A stretch of DNA of 64,000 nucleotides from Eupeodes corollae (taxonomy: Eukaryota > Arthropoda > Insecta > Diptera > Syrphidae), in NCBI RefSeq assembly GCF_945859685.1, contig NC_079147.1:68416946-68480945 (forward strand), read 5' to 3'. The notes beneath the pieces are model-generated. The model was not told the origin of the DNA. It saw only the letters and a program-made list of their open reading frames with translations, and did not search any database. Both the position numbers and the translations under genes were made by a program. The first letter of the stretch is position 1. Each line of letters starts with the position of its first letter. Below are positions 42,245 to 52,299 of the stretch, piece by piece.

Positions 42245-43235
42245 GAACTTATATATCAGACATCACCGCCATCTAGGAAATGGATATTCTTCGATATTTA
42301 CTAAGGTGACGGCTACCGAGGAAACCAACACCGACTATTTGGATGCGGCTTTGTCATTGGAGCTAAACTTAGGCAACAAGTCTTCAGCTACAGATGCATT
42401 AACCAGTGCCTCATTACCATCCGCATAAAGGCTAAATTTGGCAACATTAGCCTAATATGCGAACACGCCCTCACACAAGGATGACAACTCCAGGGATATG
42501 CCCCTCAAGGTCTGGGGCAAAGTATATCAGCAGTATCCTGATGGTTACGATATTAAAATTGTCCTAGACGATTTTAATCCAAGCTGCGAAGAGAAGAAAT
42601 CTATGGTGGAATAATCGGGAAACACAGCCTGTTATACAACACTTCCGATGACAGAGTTAAACAACTCTGGCGTTTTCAACACCACAACATCCAAAAATGA
42701 CCTTGAAGTTCTCCAGATTAATCTGACGTCAACCAATTTGCGATCATATTGCGAACGACTCTTGACAAGCTTCGAGCATTCGAGGTAACATAGACTCGGA
42801 CCATTACTTCATTATAGCAAAGGGGTAGTACTTCGGGTTTCCAGACCTAAGGCAAATCAGGGATATGCTCCGAGAAGAAGCGTCGAACGGCTACAATCAT
42901 AAGAAATAGCCAAATCCGTCTCCGACCAAGTCACTTGTTACCTCTTACGAAGTTCTTTGACGCCAAAACAATGTATCGAAAACCAGTGACAACATTGCGA
43001 AGATGCGAGAGAAGCCGCTTCTGACGTGCTGGGTTTCAAGCAGCCACCAACTAGGAACCCCTGGTTTGATGAGGAATGTCGGCAGGCAAATGCAGCCAAA
43101 CAACAGACACGTAAAGCGGTGCTGCACAGAATGACGAGTGCTGCTCATGAACTGTATGAGCAGAAGACGAGAGAGAAACAACGACTTCTCAGAAGGAGAA
43201 ACGTCGAACTTGTCGAGTTGTAGAGGCTGAGTAGG
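42245..43235 (+). mobile_element. RTE-type LINE, copy G (endonuclease and linker)
   Basis: The endonuclease begins near 42255 (SDITAI-like) and proceeds with GCGFVIGAKLRQQVFSYRCI near 42335-42395 and VLDDFNPS near 42560 (Asp-Asp-Phe-Asn replacing Gly-Asp-Phe-Asn). A decayed IDSDHYFI lies near 42793, and an open linker frame at 43026-43223 begins MLGFKQPPTRNPWFDEECRQ. No RT follows, so the copy is truncated or deleted at about 43235. With the leader at 39463-39725 it may be one copy split by the L1-like LINE. Confidence 0.82.
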
Positions 43236-43289
43236 GTCAATGATTCTCGAGAATTTATCTTCAAATGAGTCCTGAAACCAAAGGTCGCT

Positions 43290-43708
43290 CACATACCTTC
43301 ACCCCTCCTTCGATCACTTCCTCTCCTACATAGGAAGCGAAATAGCCGACTATTGTTACCTTCTCATTTTCTTCCCACCCCACGTTGTTGGTGAAAAGAC
43401 CATCCAACGAACCCTTCCTTCGATTCCTCTCTAAACCATCCTTATAATCAGTCCTTCGATCAGTGCTAAACTGCCTGACTCCCTTAACTCTCTCTCCTTC
43501 CCTAATCTACCTCCTAATTGGGCTGGATCTAAGGTGTTACACGACTCGGGCCAATGATCAGCCTGCTGAGGGCCCAATTAAAAAACTAGCTCAGTCGCTA
43601 ACGGAGTATCCGGATACCTGGCGACCTCCGGATTAACCAGCCGTATAAGCAACTTTATAAAAAAACAAACTAAACAAACTCTTTCATTTCTCTCCCACTG
43701 GTGCTGAC
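43290..43708 (+). other. Probable 5' UTR of the LOA-like element
   Basis: A non-coding, fairly GC-rich stretch in front of the ORF1 start at 43709. It is assigned by position only; no second copy is present in the window for comparison, and the left boundary is a guess. Confidence 0.35.
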
Positions 43709-45033
43709 ATGGCTGTGGACAATCACAGCCCTGTTGTAGCCAGTGGAACATCGGGTTATCTGGTAAAATAACCTTCGTCTTGTAGTGAGGCAGTTGTGAA
43801 GAACGGCTCCTCTAATACCACAAAGAGGAAACCTCTCCACTCATACACACTGCTAGTCGGAGGTAGTAGGGCTGCTGTGCCAGGTCATTTTACCACCAAA
43901 GCCAAGATTCCTCAAGAAGGTATTGGGGGAGATGGGTGAAAGCTCAGACCCTCCAAGGCCTACTTCAAGGACATGCGTAGTGTTAAGAGGATTCTCCAGA
44001 CGTTTGGTGAAAAACTAGACAACAACTGGAGGAAACTCTCAGCACGACGCCAAATAGGCCAAGAGCTTCTTGGCTAAAAATAACGTAAAGACCAGCCAAG
44101 ACTCAACGTCGAAGCGACAAAGGTCAATGGAGGATAGTGTTTTACTATCCAAACGCCCCAAAGTGCTTAACACTAGCACTTCTCTTGACCCTCGTAAGGC
44201 AAATATGTCCTTCAGTGACGTTCTGAAGGACAAAATGGTAGTCGCGATTATCGACAGAAGCGACGTAGATGGCACGATCTCTGCCGAGAACTGGATATTG
44301 GCCAAAAAACACCTGGCCTTCTGATTTGTTGAGATCATGTCTGACAATCCGGGACCACCGCCTATTACAAAAGATCTCGGTTGGCATCAGGGACACATCA
44401 AGTTGATGGTCTGTGATGACGGTTGGCCGACTTGGGAATGTCTAGCCTGGTGCTAAGTTGAAGGTTGTGGCAATGAAAGACATTCCTTGTAGACCAAGGG
44501 CTCGCATCACGGTTCCGGCCATATTCAAGGAAGCTGACCGCGTCCTGAAAGTAATCAGGCTCTCCAATCCAACCCTTCCTACTCACAACTGGAAGGTTGC
44601 GAAACTAGAAAATCCAAAGGGACCCTACAAGGGTGCAATCATCAATGCAGAGTCCCTTTCTCCTCTGGCGCAATCGAAAGGTGTGATCAGGTTTGGGTTT
44701 GATGAAATTCCGCTGAGGGTCTACAAAAAAGATGGGGCCGAGGCACAAATCCTTCCCCCTTCCCCACCCATACAAGCGGAAACGGCTGCTGAGGAACCTG
44801 GTGCATCGCTCACATTTCCTTCATTGGAAGACAATGCATCCCTGGTATCCCCAGCAGCAGTGGAAACACCTACCACCGACCAAGGTTTTTCCGCAATGGA
44901 GGCCGAGGTCAACGACAGTGAAGATGAGGATATTCTTTTAGAATCGACCTCTGATATAGATGACTCCGACATCACTGTGTTGGATGCTGATCGGGAGTAC
45001 GGTAGCGAAAATGCTGCGGTTACTCCACATTAA
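43709..45033 (+). pseudogene. LOA-like LINE ORF1 with DUF4780 domain
   Basis: A possible start is the ATG at 43709 (MAVDNHSPVVASGTSGYLVK), after which the frame is broken by stops to about 44060. A Ser/Lys-rich piece lies at 44070-44324 (LDPRKANMSFSDVLKDKMVV). The end of the protein is intact for 191 codons (44458-45033). Its first half (IPCRPRARITVPAIFKEADR, later THNWKVAKLENPKGPYKGAI and KGVIRFGFDEIPLRVYK) is a DUF4780 domain, known from ORF1 proteins of R1/LOA-type insect LINEs. The last 90 residues are acidic and Ser/Glu/Asp-rich. The role would be RNA binding in the retrotransposition particle. It overlaps ORF2 by 23 bases. Confidence 0.75.
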
Positions 45034-45290
45034 CCTTCAACACTCCATAAAGGCTTCGGCCTACTTTCTTCTTCGCTTATCCAGCAGCGATGAAGTTATT
45101 GTCCTGATTCAAGAACCCTGGATTGTTAAATCCATTGTTCAAGGAATCAGGACTCCCAAATACTACGTGCTTTATGCATCAGGTAAGGATGAACCCAGAT
45201 CTTGCATACAAGTAAAACGTAGCCCAAATGTATATTTACTCCCTAATTTCAGCGATCGAGATATCACCGCCGCATGTCTGGAAATAGCCA
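45011..45290 (+). pseudogene. LOA-like LINE ORF2, endonuclease start only
   Basis: ORF2 starts at the ATG at 45011, inside the last codons of ORF1 and in a different frame. It encodes MLRLLHINLQHSIKASAYFL followed by VIVLIQEPWIVKSIVQGIR (catalytic Glu of the endonuclease) and a block ending DITAACLEIARGN. The frame stays open but passes at about 45290 into RTE sequence, so ORF2 is cut off after about 93 codons. It is either interrupted by insertion of RTE copy H or joined to it by deletion. Confidence 0.75.
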
Positions 45291-45895
45291 GAGGAAATAT
45301 TCAAAATATCAAATATTCAAAACAAGAATATCAAATCGACAACCACTTTCTCTTTATGGATTTCAAGGCCTTGAATAATGACAGCATCTACAGGGACGAA
45401 CTGCATAGATCCACGTCTAGTTTTGGCATCCCTGCCAAACTCGTCAGGATGACTATGGAGAATTCACGCTGATTCATACAGTTCGGAAACAACTTAACAG
45501 AAACTTTCGATGTCTAAATATGCTTAAGGCAAGGTGATGCGCTGTCATCGTCCGTGAAAGATTAATGCAGAGCTCGCACGTATACACTAGAGATACTAGC
45601 CTCTAACTTGCTCGGACTAACAACGAGCGATTCAGACTTAGCCAGAAGGAAAAAAAAGGCCAACGACTGAGATGGTAGAGTCACGCTAATCGCATGAAAA
45701 CCAATGAACCGCCCATTAAAGTCTTCGAATAGATGCCCACCAGGCAGCGCATTTAGAGGAAGACCGCGGATCAGTTAGCGCACGCAAGTGGAAAGTGACC
45801 TCACCCAACTTGAAGTGCTCAACTGGAAACGTCTAGTTGGTTGGATCAGGTCCTAGTTTACACAGGAGTGTAGGGCAATATTATAAGTAAAGTAA
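45270..45895 (+). mobile_element. RTE-type LINE, copy H fragment
   Basis: Short RTE piece that starts in the RT palm (DNHFLFMDFKALNNDSIYRD, with IDTHHLFIDFKAAYDSI elsewhere) and includes SFGIPAKLVRMTMENSR up to 45472. It skips most of the RT by deletion near 45600-45640 and ends with the C-terminal region and a poor TAAGTAAAG tail near 45880-45895. The junction with the LOA-like ORF2 is around 45270-45290. Confidence 0.78.
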
Positions 45896-47285
45896 GCAAG
45901 AGTATTTGTCAATAGATGCTATCATAGACTCAGAACAGAGCACTTCCTAGAAAAGCTGCAATTGACAGAGCAGGCGTACCAGTAATGCTTATGCATAATG
46001 TATTATTTAACAGTAGAAGACTTCGTGCACAGACACAGCTTGGGCAAAACATTATGAGTGCCATCGCCAGCGGCAGGCGTTCTAAAGGGTGAAAATTGAA
46101 ACACTTAAAATAGAGTGAACCTAGAAAGGCCGTGCCTGATCACTTTAACAATAGGCAGCGTTACTGTTGGTTCCTCTTTGTTTCTTTGATTGTGGGAAGA
46201 CTTAACACATACCTCATGTGTACTTGCTCCTGGAATGTCGCTATGTCATATTTTTATTACCATGTACAACGTGGACAAGGGTGTCTCACAATTGAGCATT
46301 CTCAACATTAAAGACCCTAGTAAAAGAAATCAATAAAACTTGTCATTGAAAACTGTCCCTAAAGACTTTTGTGATCTATTTGAAGCTAATTTTAAAAATA
46401 AATTACTTTTACCTCTCGAGCCTGCATATTTATAGAATTGTGCCACAACGTTACTTCACCTGAAGTAAATCCCATTAATTTTGAATTTCTCTTTAATTAG
46501 AATTTCAAGTTTAATTCAAACCTTTCTATTGTGGGTTTTCCCATGAATCAATTCCACACAACCTTCTTCAATTATTTTCAAATACCATACAATGAATTGA
46601 TTAGGAAGGTTAGGTACAAGCATCAACAGTAAGTTCCTATTTCAAGCTTCTATGAACAGTTCTTTGAATTCAACTGAATCAAAATACGAGTACGATGCAT
46701 TAACTCATGACATTTGGAACTTTCGAGTGAACCAAATTCAAAACTATTACAAACTTTATAGAATGTAATACAATACGAAATAATCCCATCAAGACGGCAT
46801 TCACCTTCATCTGCACAAAAGCTAATAATAAGGAATTTCATGGTAAAGAACACTTTAAGATAGAAGAACTCATCTTGAAAAAGATACAAATAAAAATATA
46901 AAATCTATCCCAAAGATTTTTTGAAGAGTTTTCACAAGAATTACGAGAATTTTTTAAATTATTTCGATTTGAAGGAAGCGAATTCAATATGAAATGTTGC
47001 ATCTAAATATAAGCACATGTAAATTTTGGTAAGTAAAAGCATCATTATTAATTATGGTTCTGTTTTAAAATATGAAAGAACTCGTAATATGATGAGAAAG
47101 TTAATACCTTAACAATTATTGATAATAAATCACTTGGGATTTAATTTCTAATTAAAATAAATCTTTTTAAAGATTTTAAACAATACAAGTTTTAGAAGTT
47201 AAAAACACGAGGTTATGAAGTTTCTATCCTTGAATAATATGTTCTTAAAATTATGCCAATTTCTTCAGCATATGCAATTTATTAG
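45896..47285. other. Non-coding DNA
   Basis: Mostly AT-rich. No coding frame or repeat in common with the rest of the window is recognised. A 79-codon minus-strand frame at 46889-46650 is not supported by any domain. Confidence 0.45.
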
Positions 47286-47289
47286 AAAG

Positions 47290-47795
47290 GCTTTTGACAT
47301 ATAATGCCTCTAGTACTTAGTATTGATATAGGAGTTCTGTACTATTCTTTCATGAACGAAGTTAAGGAAATCGCATGCCATCAGCCATCAGTTTTCCGAA
47401 AGCCTGTCAAATGTGGCCTAGAATTCGATCAAGAGATGGTGGGTGACGATTTGATGATCTTCGGTTTTTCGAGAATCTGCCGTAATGTGAATACATGATC
47501 CACCGCAGACTTTGCTGTTATTAAACCACACTGATAATGACCTATCAGGTCGTTGACGATGGGATTTAGACGTTCACATATTACGGCAGAGAAGATTTTG
47601 TAAGCTATGTTAAGCAGACTGATGCCTCTATAGTTTGTGCAGTTTTAAAGGTCACTCTTTTATTCAGTATACTAAGGTTCCATTCATCGGGCATGAATTC
47701 TTACGACCATATCTTGCAGATAAGTTGGTGCATGCTTCTAAACAAATTACCTCCAGCGGCTTTGAAGAGTTCGGCATCGATGACCCCAAAACAAT
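47290..47795 (-). mobile_element. RTE-type LINE, copy I fragment
   Basis: The minus strand, read from about 47790, gives AELFKAAGGNLF-like sequence, then the RT finger and palm region, with QTIEASVCLT-type degraded frames matching NYRGISLLNIAYKIFSAVICERLNPIVNDLIGHYQCG in the other copies. It runs through the catalytic FIDFKAAYDS site, which is deleted, to the NFFNFVHERI region near 47330. Both ends are truncated and there is no tail. Confidence 0.8.
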
Positions 47796-47929
47796 AGTAA
47801 CGAATTAATGTCGATTACAAAAATAAAGTGTAATTTAGTTGAACTTCTCTAAGTAAAAAATTAAAGTTAATCCAACGTAAATACTAATTCAAAGTGTTAT
47901 ACTTGCCCGCAAATTATCCGTTTTATTGA

Positions 47930-48590
47930 AGTGCTCTCACATTCTTCTGTTTTGGTCTGACGTTAACACAAAAGCGGATGGTTTCCCAACTCGTAAAAAC
48001 GCAACGTATAGCTGCCAATGTGAACAACAATGGTTTTTTCCAAATTTATCCCGCAAAAACTAAGCGATTGGCATTGCGACTTGTTAATTGTCATTGCAAA
48101 CGCAAGACTAACGGGAAATTGCAATCGTTTGAAGTCAAACGGAAGGTCAGTCGGAATCATTGGTATTCGAGGTATACAAATACATACATTTTCACTTGCG
48201 TACCTTCCGTTAATAATGGTTGCCTCAATCAAATTTGGCAGAAATCGTTTCACAGCAAGTCGAGCACCGTTCCAAAGTGGCGGTGGATTCGAATTACGCA
48301 ATATCATAATAAGTGAACCAACTTTGAGTCGCAAGTAATGTGCTGGAAATCCTGGTAACTCCACAGAGTTCAAAAACCCCGTAGGATAATTTACTACATC
48401 AGCGGGTTTGTTACGGAATTAACGGATTTATGTGTCACCAAATCCCCAGCCATTTTTGATTGAATGGTGAAATTCAGTGCGTGTACATCATTATTCTTTG
48501 CGGCGAGAATTTCTCGTTGACATAACTCCGCATAATTCTCACTAATGTTTTGGAAAACAATTTCAAAAAAAAGCTGAGCGACCCACACTG
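47930..48590 (-). mobile_element. Helitron relic: Pif1-like helicase C-terminus
   Basis: Minus-strand frames at 48588-48394 (NYAELCQREILAAKNNDVHA and MAGDLVTHKSVNSVTN) and 48373-47963 (LPGFPAHYLRLKVGSLIMIL, NPPPLWNGARLAVKRFLPN, MIPTDLPFDFKRLQFPVSLA, FAMTINKSQCQSL) match the C-terminal third of the Pif1-family helicase in RepHel proteins of Helitrons. The family motif INKSQGQ has Cys for Gly. After CGINLE the frame shifts, with homology continuing to about 47950. The Rep (HUH) domain and the helicase N-terminus are missing, and no CTRR-type end or hairpin was found. Host Pif1 is less likely because of the Helitron-specific PPPLWNGARL block and truncation. Confidence 0.8.
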
Positions 48591-48654
48591 ATAACTTCCC
48601 ATCCCGTCTGTCTATTTGCCTTGCTTAAAAGTTTGTCTATATGTACTCGTATCA

Positions 48655-49555
48655 ATTTTTACCAAATTTGCGTACTATTTTTTGTAGATTTTATTTTTTA
48701 TGAAAAAACGGACTGTTGGATTTTTATATAAAAATTACTGAATTCGAAAACAATATTTTCTGTGAAATAAAATAAGTTTGAAGCCAGTATTTTTAATTTT
48801 TGAAAATCTATTTGAGTCGATTTTTACCAAGTTTTAGTATTGTTTTTTTTTTAGTTTTTTTTTTGTAAAACAACTGTCAATTCGTTTTTTTTTTTATATT
48901 TTACTGAACGTTGATAACAATAGTTTTTGAAAGATAAAAGTAAATCAATTTTCACCAACTTTTATTAATTTTTTTTTTAAGTTTTTATTTTTAATAAAAA
49001 AAACAGTCAATTCGATTTTTCTCTAAATTTTATCAGATGTCAAAAACATTATTCTCCGATGCACAAAATTGTTTTGGAGATAAAATCATATATTAGTCGT
49101 AAAATTTTGGAAGTGAAACATTTTATTTTTAATTTTTTTCGATTTATAAAAAAAACCGTTAAATGGATTTTTTTCCAAAAAATATTCTTCTTTGATATCA
49201 CGTTACAATACATATATCATACAAAATTTAATTCAAGTCTCTAACCAAAATGTTCACCTTTTTTCAAACTGCTATGGTAAAAAAACCACGGACGCAATTT
49301 TCTTGATCCATCTTTCTGCCTTATTATCTGTATAACAAAATTTATTTGAAGTCGATTTCTTGAGCTATGGACAACAAAAGAAACGAACCGAATGTACGGA
49401 CGTAGGGACGTACAAACGTACGCACACACGCACGCACAGACATCTTTCTAAAAATCTTTTATTTCGACTCTAGGGACATTGAAACGTCGAGAAATGTCAA
49501 AATTTTCAATTTGATAAATCGGACCCATTACAATAATTTCCTATGCGAAGTTAAA
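48655..49555 (+). repeat. AT-rich interspersed repeat family, copy 2
   Basis: Longer copy of the 20155-20665 repeat. It carries the same start (TATGAAAAAACGGACTGTTG) and at least three internal subrepeats with GTCAATTCG, AACTTTTATTAATT and GAGTCG landmarks. It shares the distal block TTGAGCTATGGACAAC...ACACGCACGCACAGACATCT near 49355-49445 and the end CCCATTACAATAATTTCC near 49525-49545. The extra length comes from additional internal units and about 30 bases before the end block. Confidence 0.7.
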
Positions 49556-49857
49556 AATGTTGGAATGACAATGATATGAAACAAAGCAGCGACCTCGCGA
49601 TTGTGACGGAATCTAATTTCGTGGATAAAATAAATTCAAAAAGTTTATAATTTTATAATTTGTTTTTATTTATTTCTCAAGTTGTATGTTTAACTTTGAT
49701 TTTAGGTTTAAAATTTGCGCAACAAAATTGACTTTATGAAGCAATGCTTGTCTCTGTCGATTATTGTAATGAAAAAAAAATGGACAAAAAATGTAAAATT
49801 AATAATATTTAGGTTTGAGAAATAATTAATGAAAAAAAAATTAAAGCCATAAACATT

Positions 49858-50262
49858 CTCAAACTTTAGGTGGCATAGGCAGGGATCGTTCGGTCGCATG
49901 ACAGTCCAACGCACATTTTTTTGTTTATTCATTTTTATTAATTCAATCTTAAACCTATCTTAAAGCTAGACAACAATTCATAAAACTAGCATGAATAACC
50001 ATAACTTACAACTAACTTAATGGTCCCATACGGACACTCTAAGTTAGACAATAATACTTAATTCAAATTTTTACTTAAAAACTACTTAAAATAAGGTCCT
50101 TAATATAAAACTTAAAGCTAACTTAAACTACCTATTCTACCTATAAACTATACTTAAAACTAGAACAACCACAGCAGCAAATCTAACTATCTAACATTTT
50201 TTGTTTTTCATATTTTCTTGTTTTGTTGTAGTCCAACGCACTAACCACGATTACTACTTTAA
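49858..50262 (-). mobile_element. SINE copy 3 (head only), split by an insertion
   Basis: The minus strand from about 50262 reads GTAGTAATCGTGGTTAGTGC and GTTGGACT, then a 315-bp insertion, then GTTGGACTGTCATGCGACCGAACGATCCCTGCC and a CACCTAAAGTTT block (about 49860). This is the A/B-box head of the SINE seen at 11.2 and 36.9 kb, with a B box damaged by a few substitutions. The body and tail after the head are missing. Confidence 0.75.
49915..50229 (-). mobile_element. 315-bp retroposon inserted in SINE copy 3
   Basis: Flanked by a perfect 12-bp duplication AGTCCAACGCAC (49903-49914 and 50230-50241) that is SINE sequence present once in intact copies. On the minus strand the insert ends in an AATAAA-containing, A-rich tail (TTAATAAAAATGAATAAACA then a run of A), so it was reverse transcribed from a polyadenylated RNA. 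The body is AT-rich, non-coding and has TTAAGT/TTTAAG-type short motif repetitions. It could be the 3' end of an unknown LINE or a SINE with no tRNA head; no other copy is in the window. Confidence 0.8.
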
Positions 50263-50329
50263 CCTCATATAGAGAAGTTATAAAGAATATATATTAAAAA
50301 GTATTTTATTTAAAATCGATTTACATTTG

Positions 50330-50400
50330 TTGTTACTTGTAAACCACGAGGCCTCAGTTCTTCACGGACCGTTGCGCCACCTAATTTATTTTTATTTGAA
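50330..50400 (+). repeat. SINE tail fragment
   Basis: ACTTGTAAACCACGAGGCCT and then CACGGACCGTTGCGCCACCT followed by AATTTATTTTTATTT matches the last 70 bases of SINE copy 1 (GTAAGTCACTAGGCCCTAG to GCGCCGCCCAATTT). It is in the opposite orientation to the adjacent SINE head, so it is a separate or rearranged copy. Confidence 0.65.
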
Positions 50401-50559
50401 GTACAATGATATTATTTGAATTCTTGCTAATTGCAATCATGGCTCTCTTAACAATCAAACAACTCGTTTAATTTATTAGAACTGACTTCAATAGTCATGA
50501 TTCAAACGTAGCAACTTTTCAAGCACTAGGTTGTTAACATCGGCAATAGTCAAAACTAT

Positions 50560-52290
50560 GAAAAAATACATTATTAGTTAATTTATTAATTCCCTTAACA
50601 TGTTAACGTTTAAACATAGCGCGAGTTTCAGGAAAAAAGAAAGGATTTTAGGAGGATAGCGGTGCACTTTGGTTTTCAAATTACATTACATTCTACTCAG
50701 CACAAAATCTTCAGAGTAAAGAACACAGCACCTTGAGCGACTAGACTATGAAAGGTGATAACAATACAAGACAGATGAGATAGAAGTATTAGGGATGAAT
50801 TGTTTTAAGAGGGGAATGCAACTGGCTAATTCGATAGAACACTGTTTATAAAAATATCGGTAGAACAACGAAAGGCATGAAACATTGCGGCGGTGTTCAA
50901 GTGAGGTAATTGTTTCGGTTATAGTTCTATCGCCTATCATTTTCAAAGCCCTTTTTTGGATCCTGTCCAAAATACTTAAACTTGTTTTAGGGGCACCTGT
51001 CTAAATATGCGAGTTATATTCAAGGTTTGGGCGATTGAAGGATTTATAAATTACAGCCAGATCAGAAGAGGTGAAAAATTTCTTGCACCGTCGGATAAAT
51101 CCTAATTTTTTGCAATATCGGATATGTGCTCATTCCAAAGAGGTGATCTGTGAAATTTATACCGAGTACTGAAAGTTGATTAGCTTCCTGGATGCAAGTG
51201 CCGCTCATGGATAGCTGCATCGGGGGTGGATTACGCTTTAACGACAAGAGACAGCATTGTGTTTTCGAAGCATTAAATTTTACACGGTTTTTGATTCCCC
51301 ATTGTACAATGCTGTCGAGATCAGAATTTAATGGGCTTATCATAGGCTGCCGTTGAAGTTACACATCCGAAGGACAAGGATGAGAATCTAAAAACAAATA
51401 TGAAAAGCTGAGGGTACTGTCATCAGCGAAACAATTTAGTGGTTTAGAAGTTTCAGACAAAAGATCATTTATAAACATAACGAAGAGGGTCGGAGACGAA
51501 CCGTCCAACACTACTTGAATTGAACGGTCCGATTTGTGATTTCTAACCCAACGAAGAAGGGATTCTTCTATACCAAAAGCACGCATTTTCGATAAGAGAG
51601 CTTAGTGCCAAAATCTATCAAATGCTTGTGAAATATCAAATGCAATAATCTTGCTTTCTCCAAAACGATGTAAAAATGTGTTCCACTGTTCGGTGAGATG
51701 AACCATGAGATCACGAGTGGACATATTGCTACGAACGCCATACTGCCGGTAATTGAGTAACTTTTGTTCTTAGAGATATTTCTTTAGCTGATAATTAACC
51801 ATCGTTTCCATTACCTTGGGAAGAATGAACGTAAGTACTTTTGGACAATGGATGGAGAAGTTGGAAGATACGCCTTTTTTAGAGACATGCTGGGCAAGTG
51901 CTGTAGAGTATGACATATTAAAAAGCTTACGCAGTGGTTTTTGCATCGTTGAAGAACACCTCGTCAATACAAAAAAGAGGGGATACTATCAAGGCCAGTG
52001 GATTTGTGTATATCAAGGTCTTTTAGTAATCTTGAAACTGCACCAATGCAATAGATTTGTTCCATAAATTCGTTAACGTTCTCAAGAACAGGAATACTCA
52101 TAACAGTCTTCTGTAACGTTGAACTAAAAGTAAATTGCGCTGCAAGAAACTTGATCTAAACAATCGAGCTAAGAAGTAAATGTCATTGTAGACGAGTTTT
52201 GGAACTGAGGATGACATGGTGTTTCGTAAGTTTTTTTTCGATTGACCAACAATTTTACTTCTTGGATCACTGGTTTCCTTGCACTCTCCG
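50560..52290 (-). mobile_element. Jockey-clade LINE, copy 2
   Basis: In coding order, linker and RT fingers lie at 52290-51600 (RSSFLQRNLL-type, then MTRCSSTMQKPLRKLFNMSY at 51967 and KVMETMVNYQLKKYL). RT palm is at 51586-51359 with MRAFGIEESLLRWVRNHKSD and an intact FADDSTLSFS box. The block IVQWGIKNRVKFNASKTQCC is at 51310-51250, thumb and C-terminal pieces to 50746 (MDRIQKRALKMIGDRTITET), and a degraded C-terminus and 3' UTR to about 50560. The endonuclease is absent, so it is 5'-truncated; the motif before YADD (VPQGSVLSP) has been deleted. Same family as copies 1 and 3. Confidence 0.85.
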
Positions 52291-52299
52291 CATGATCCA

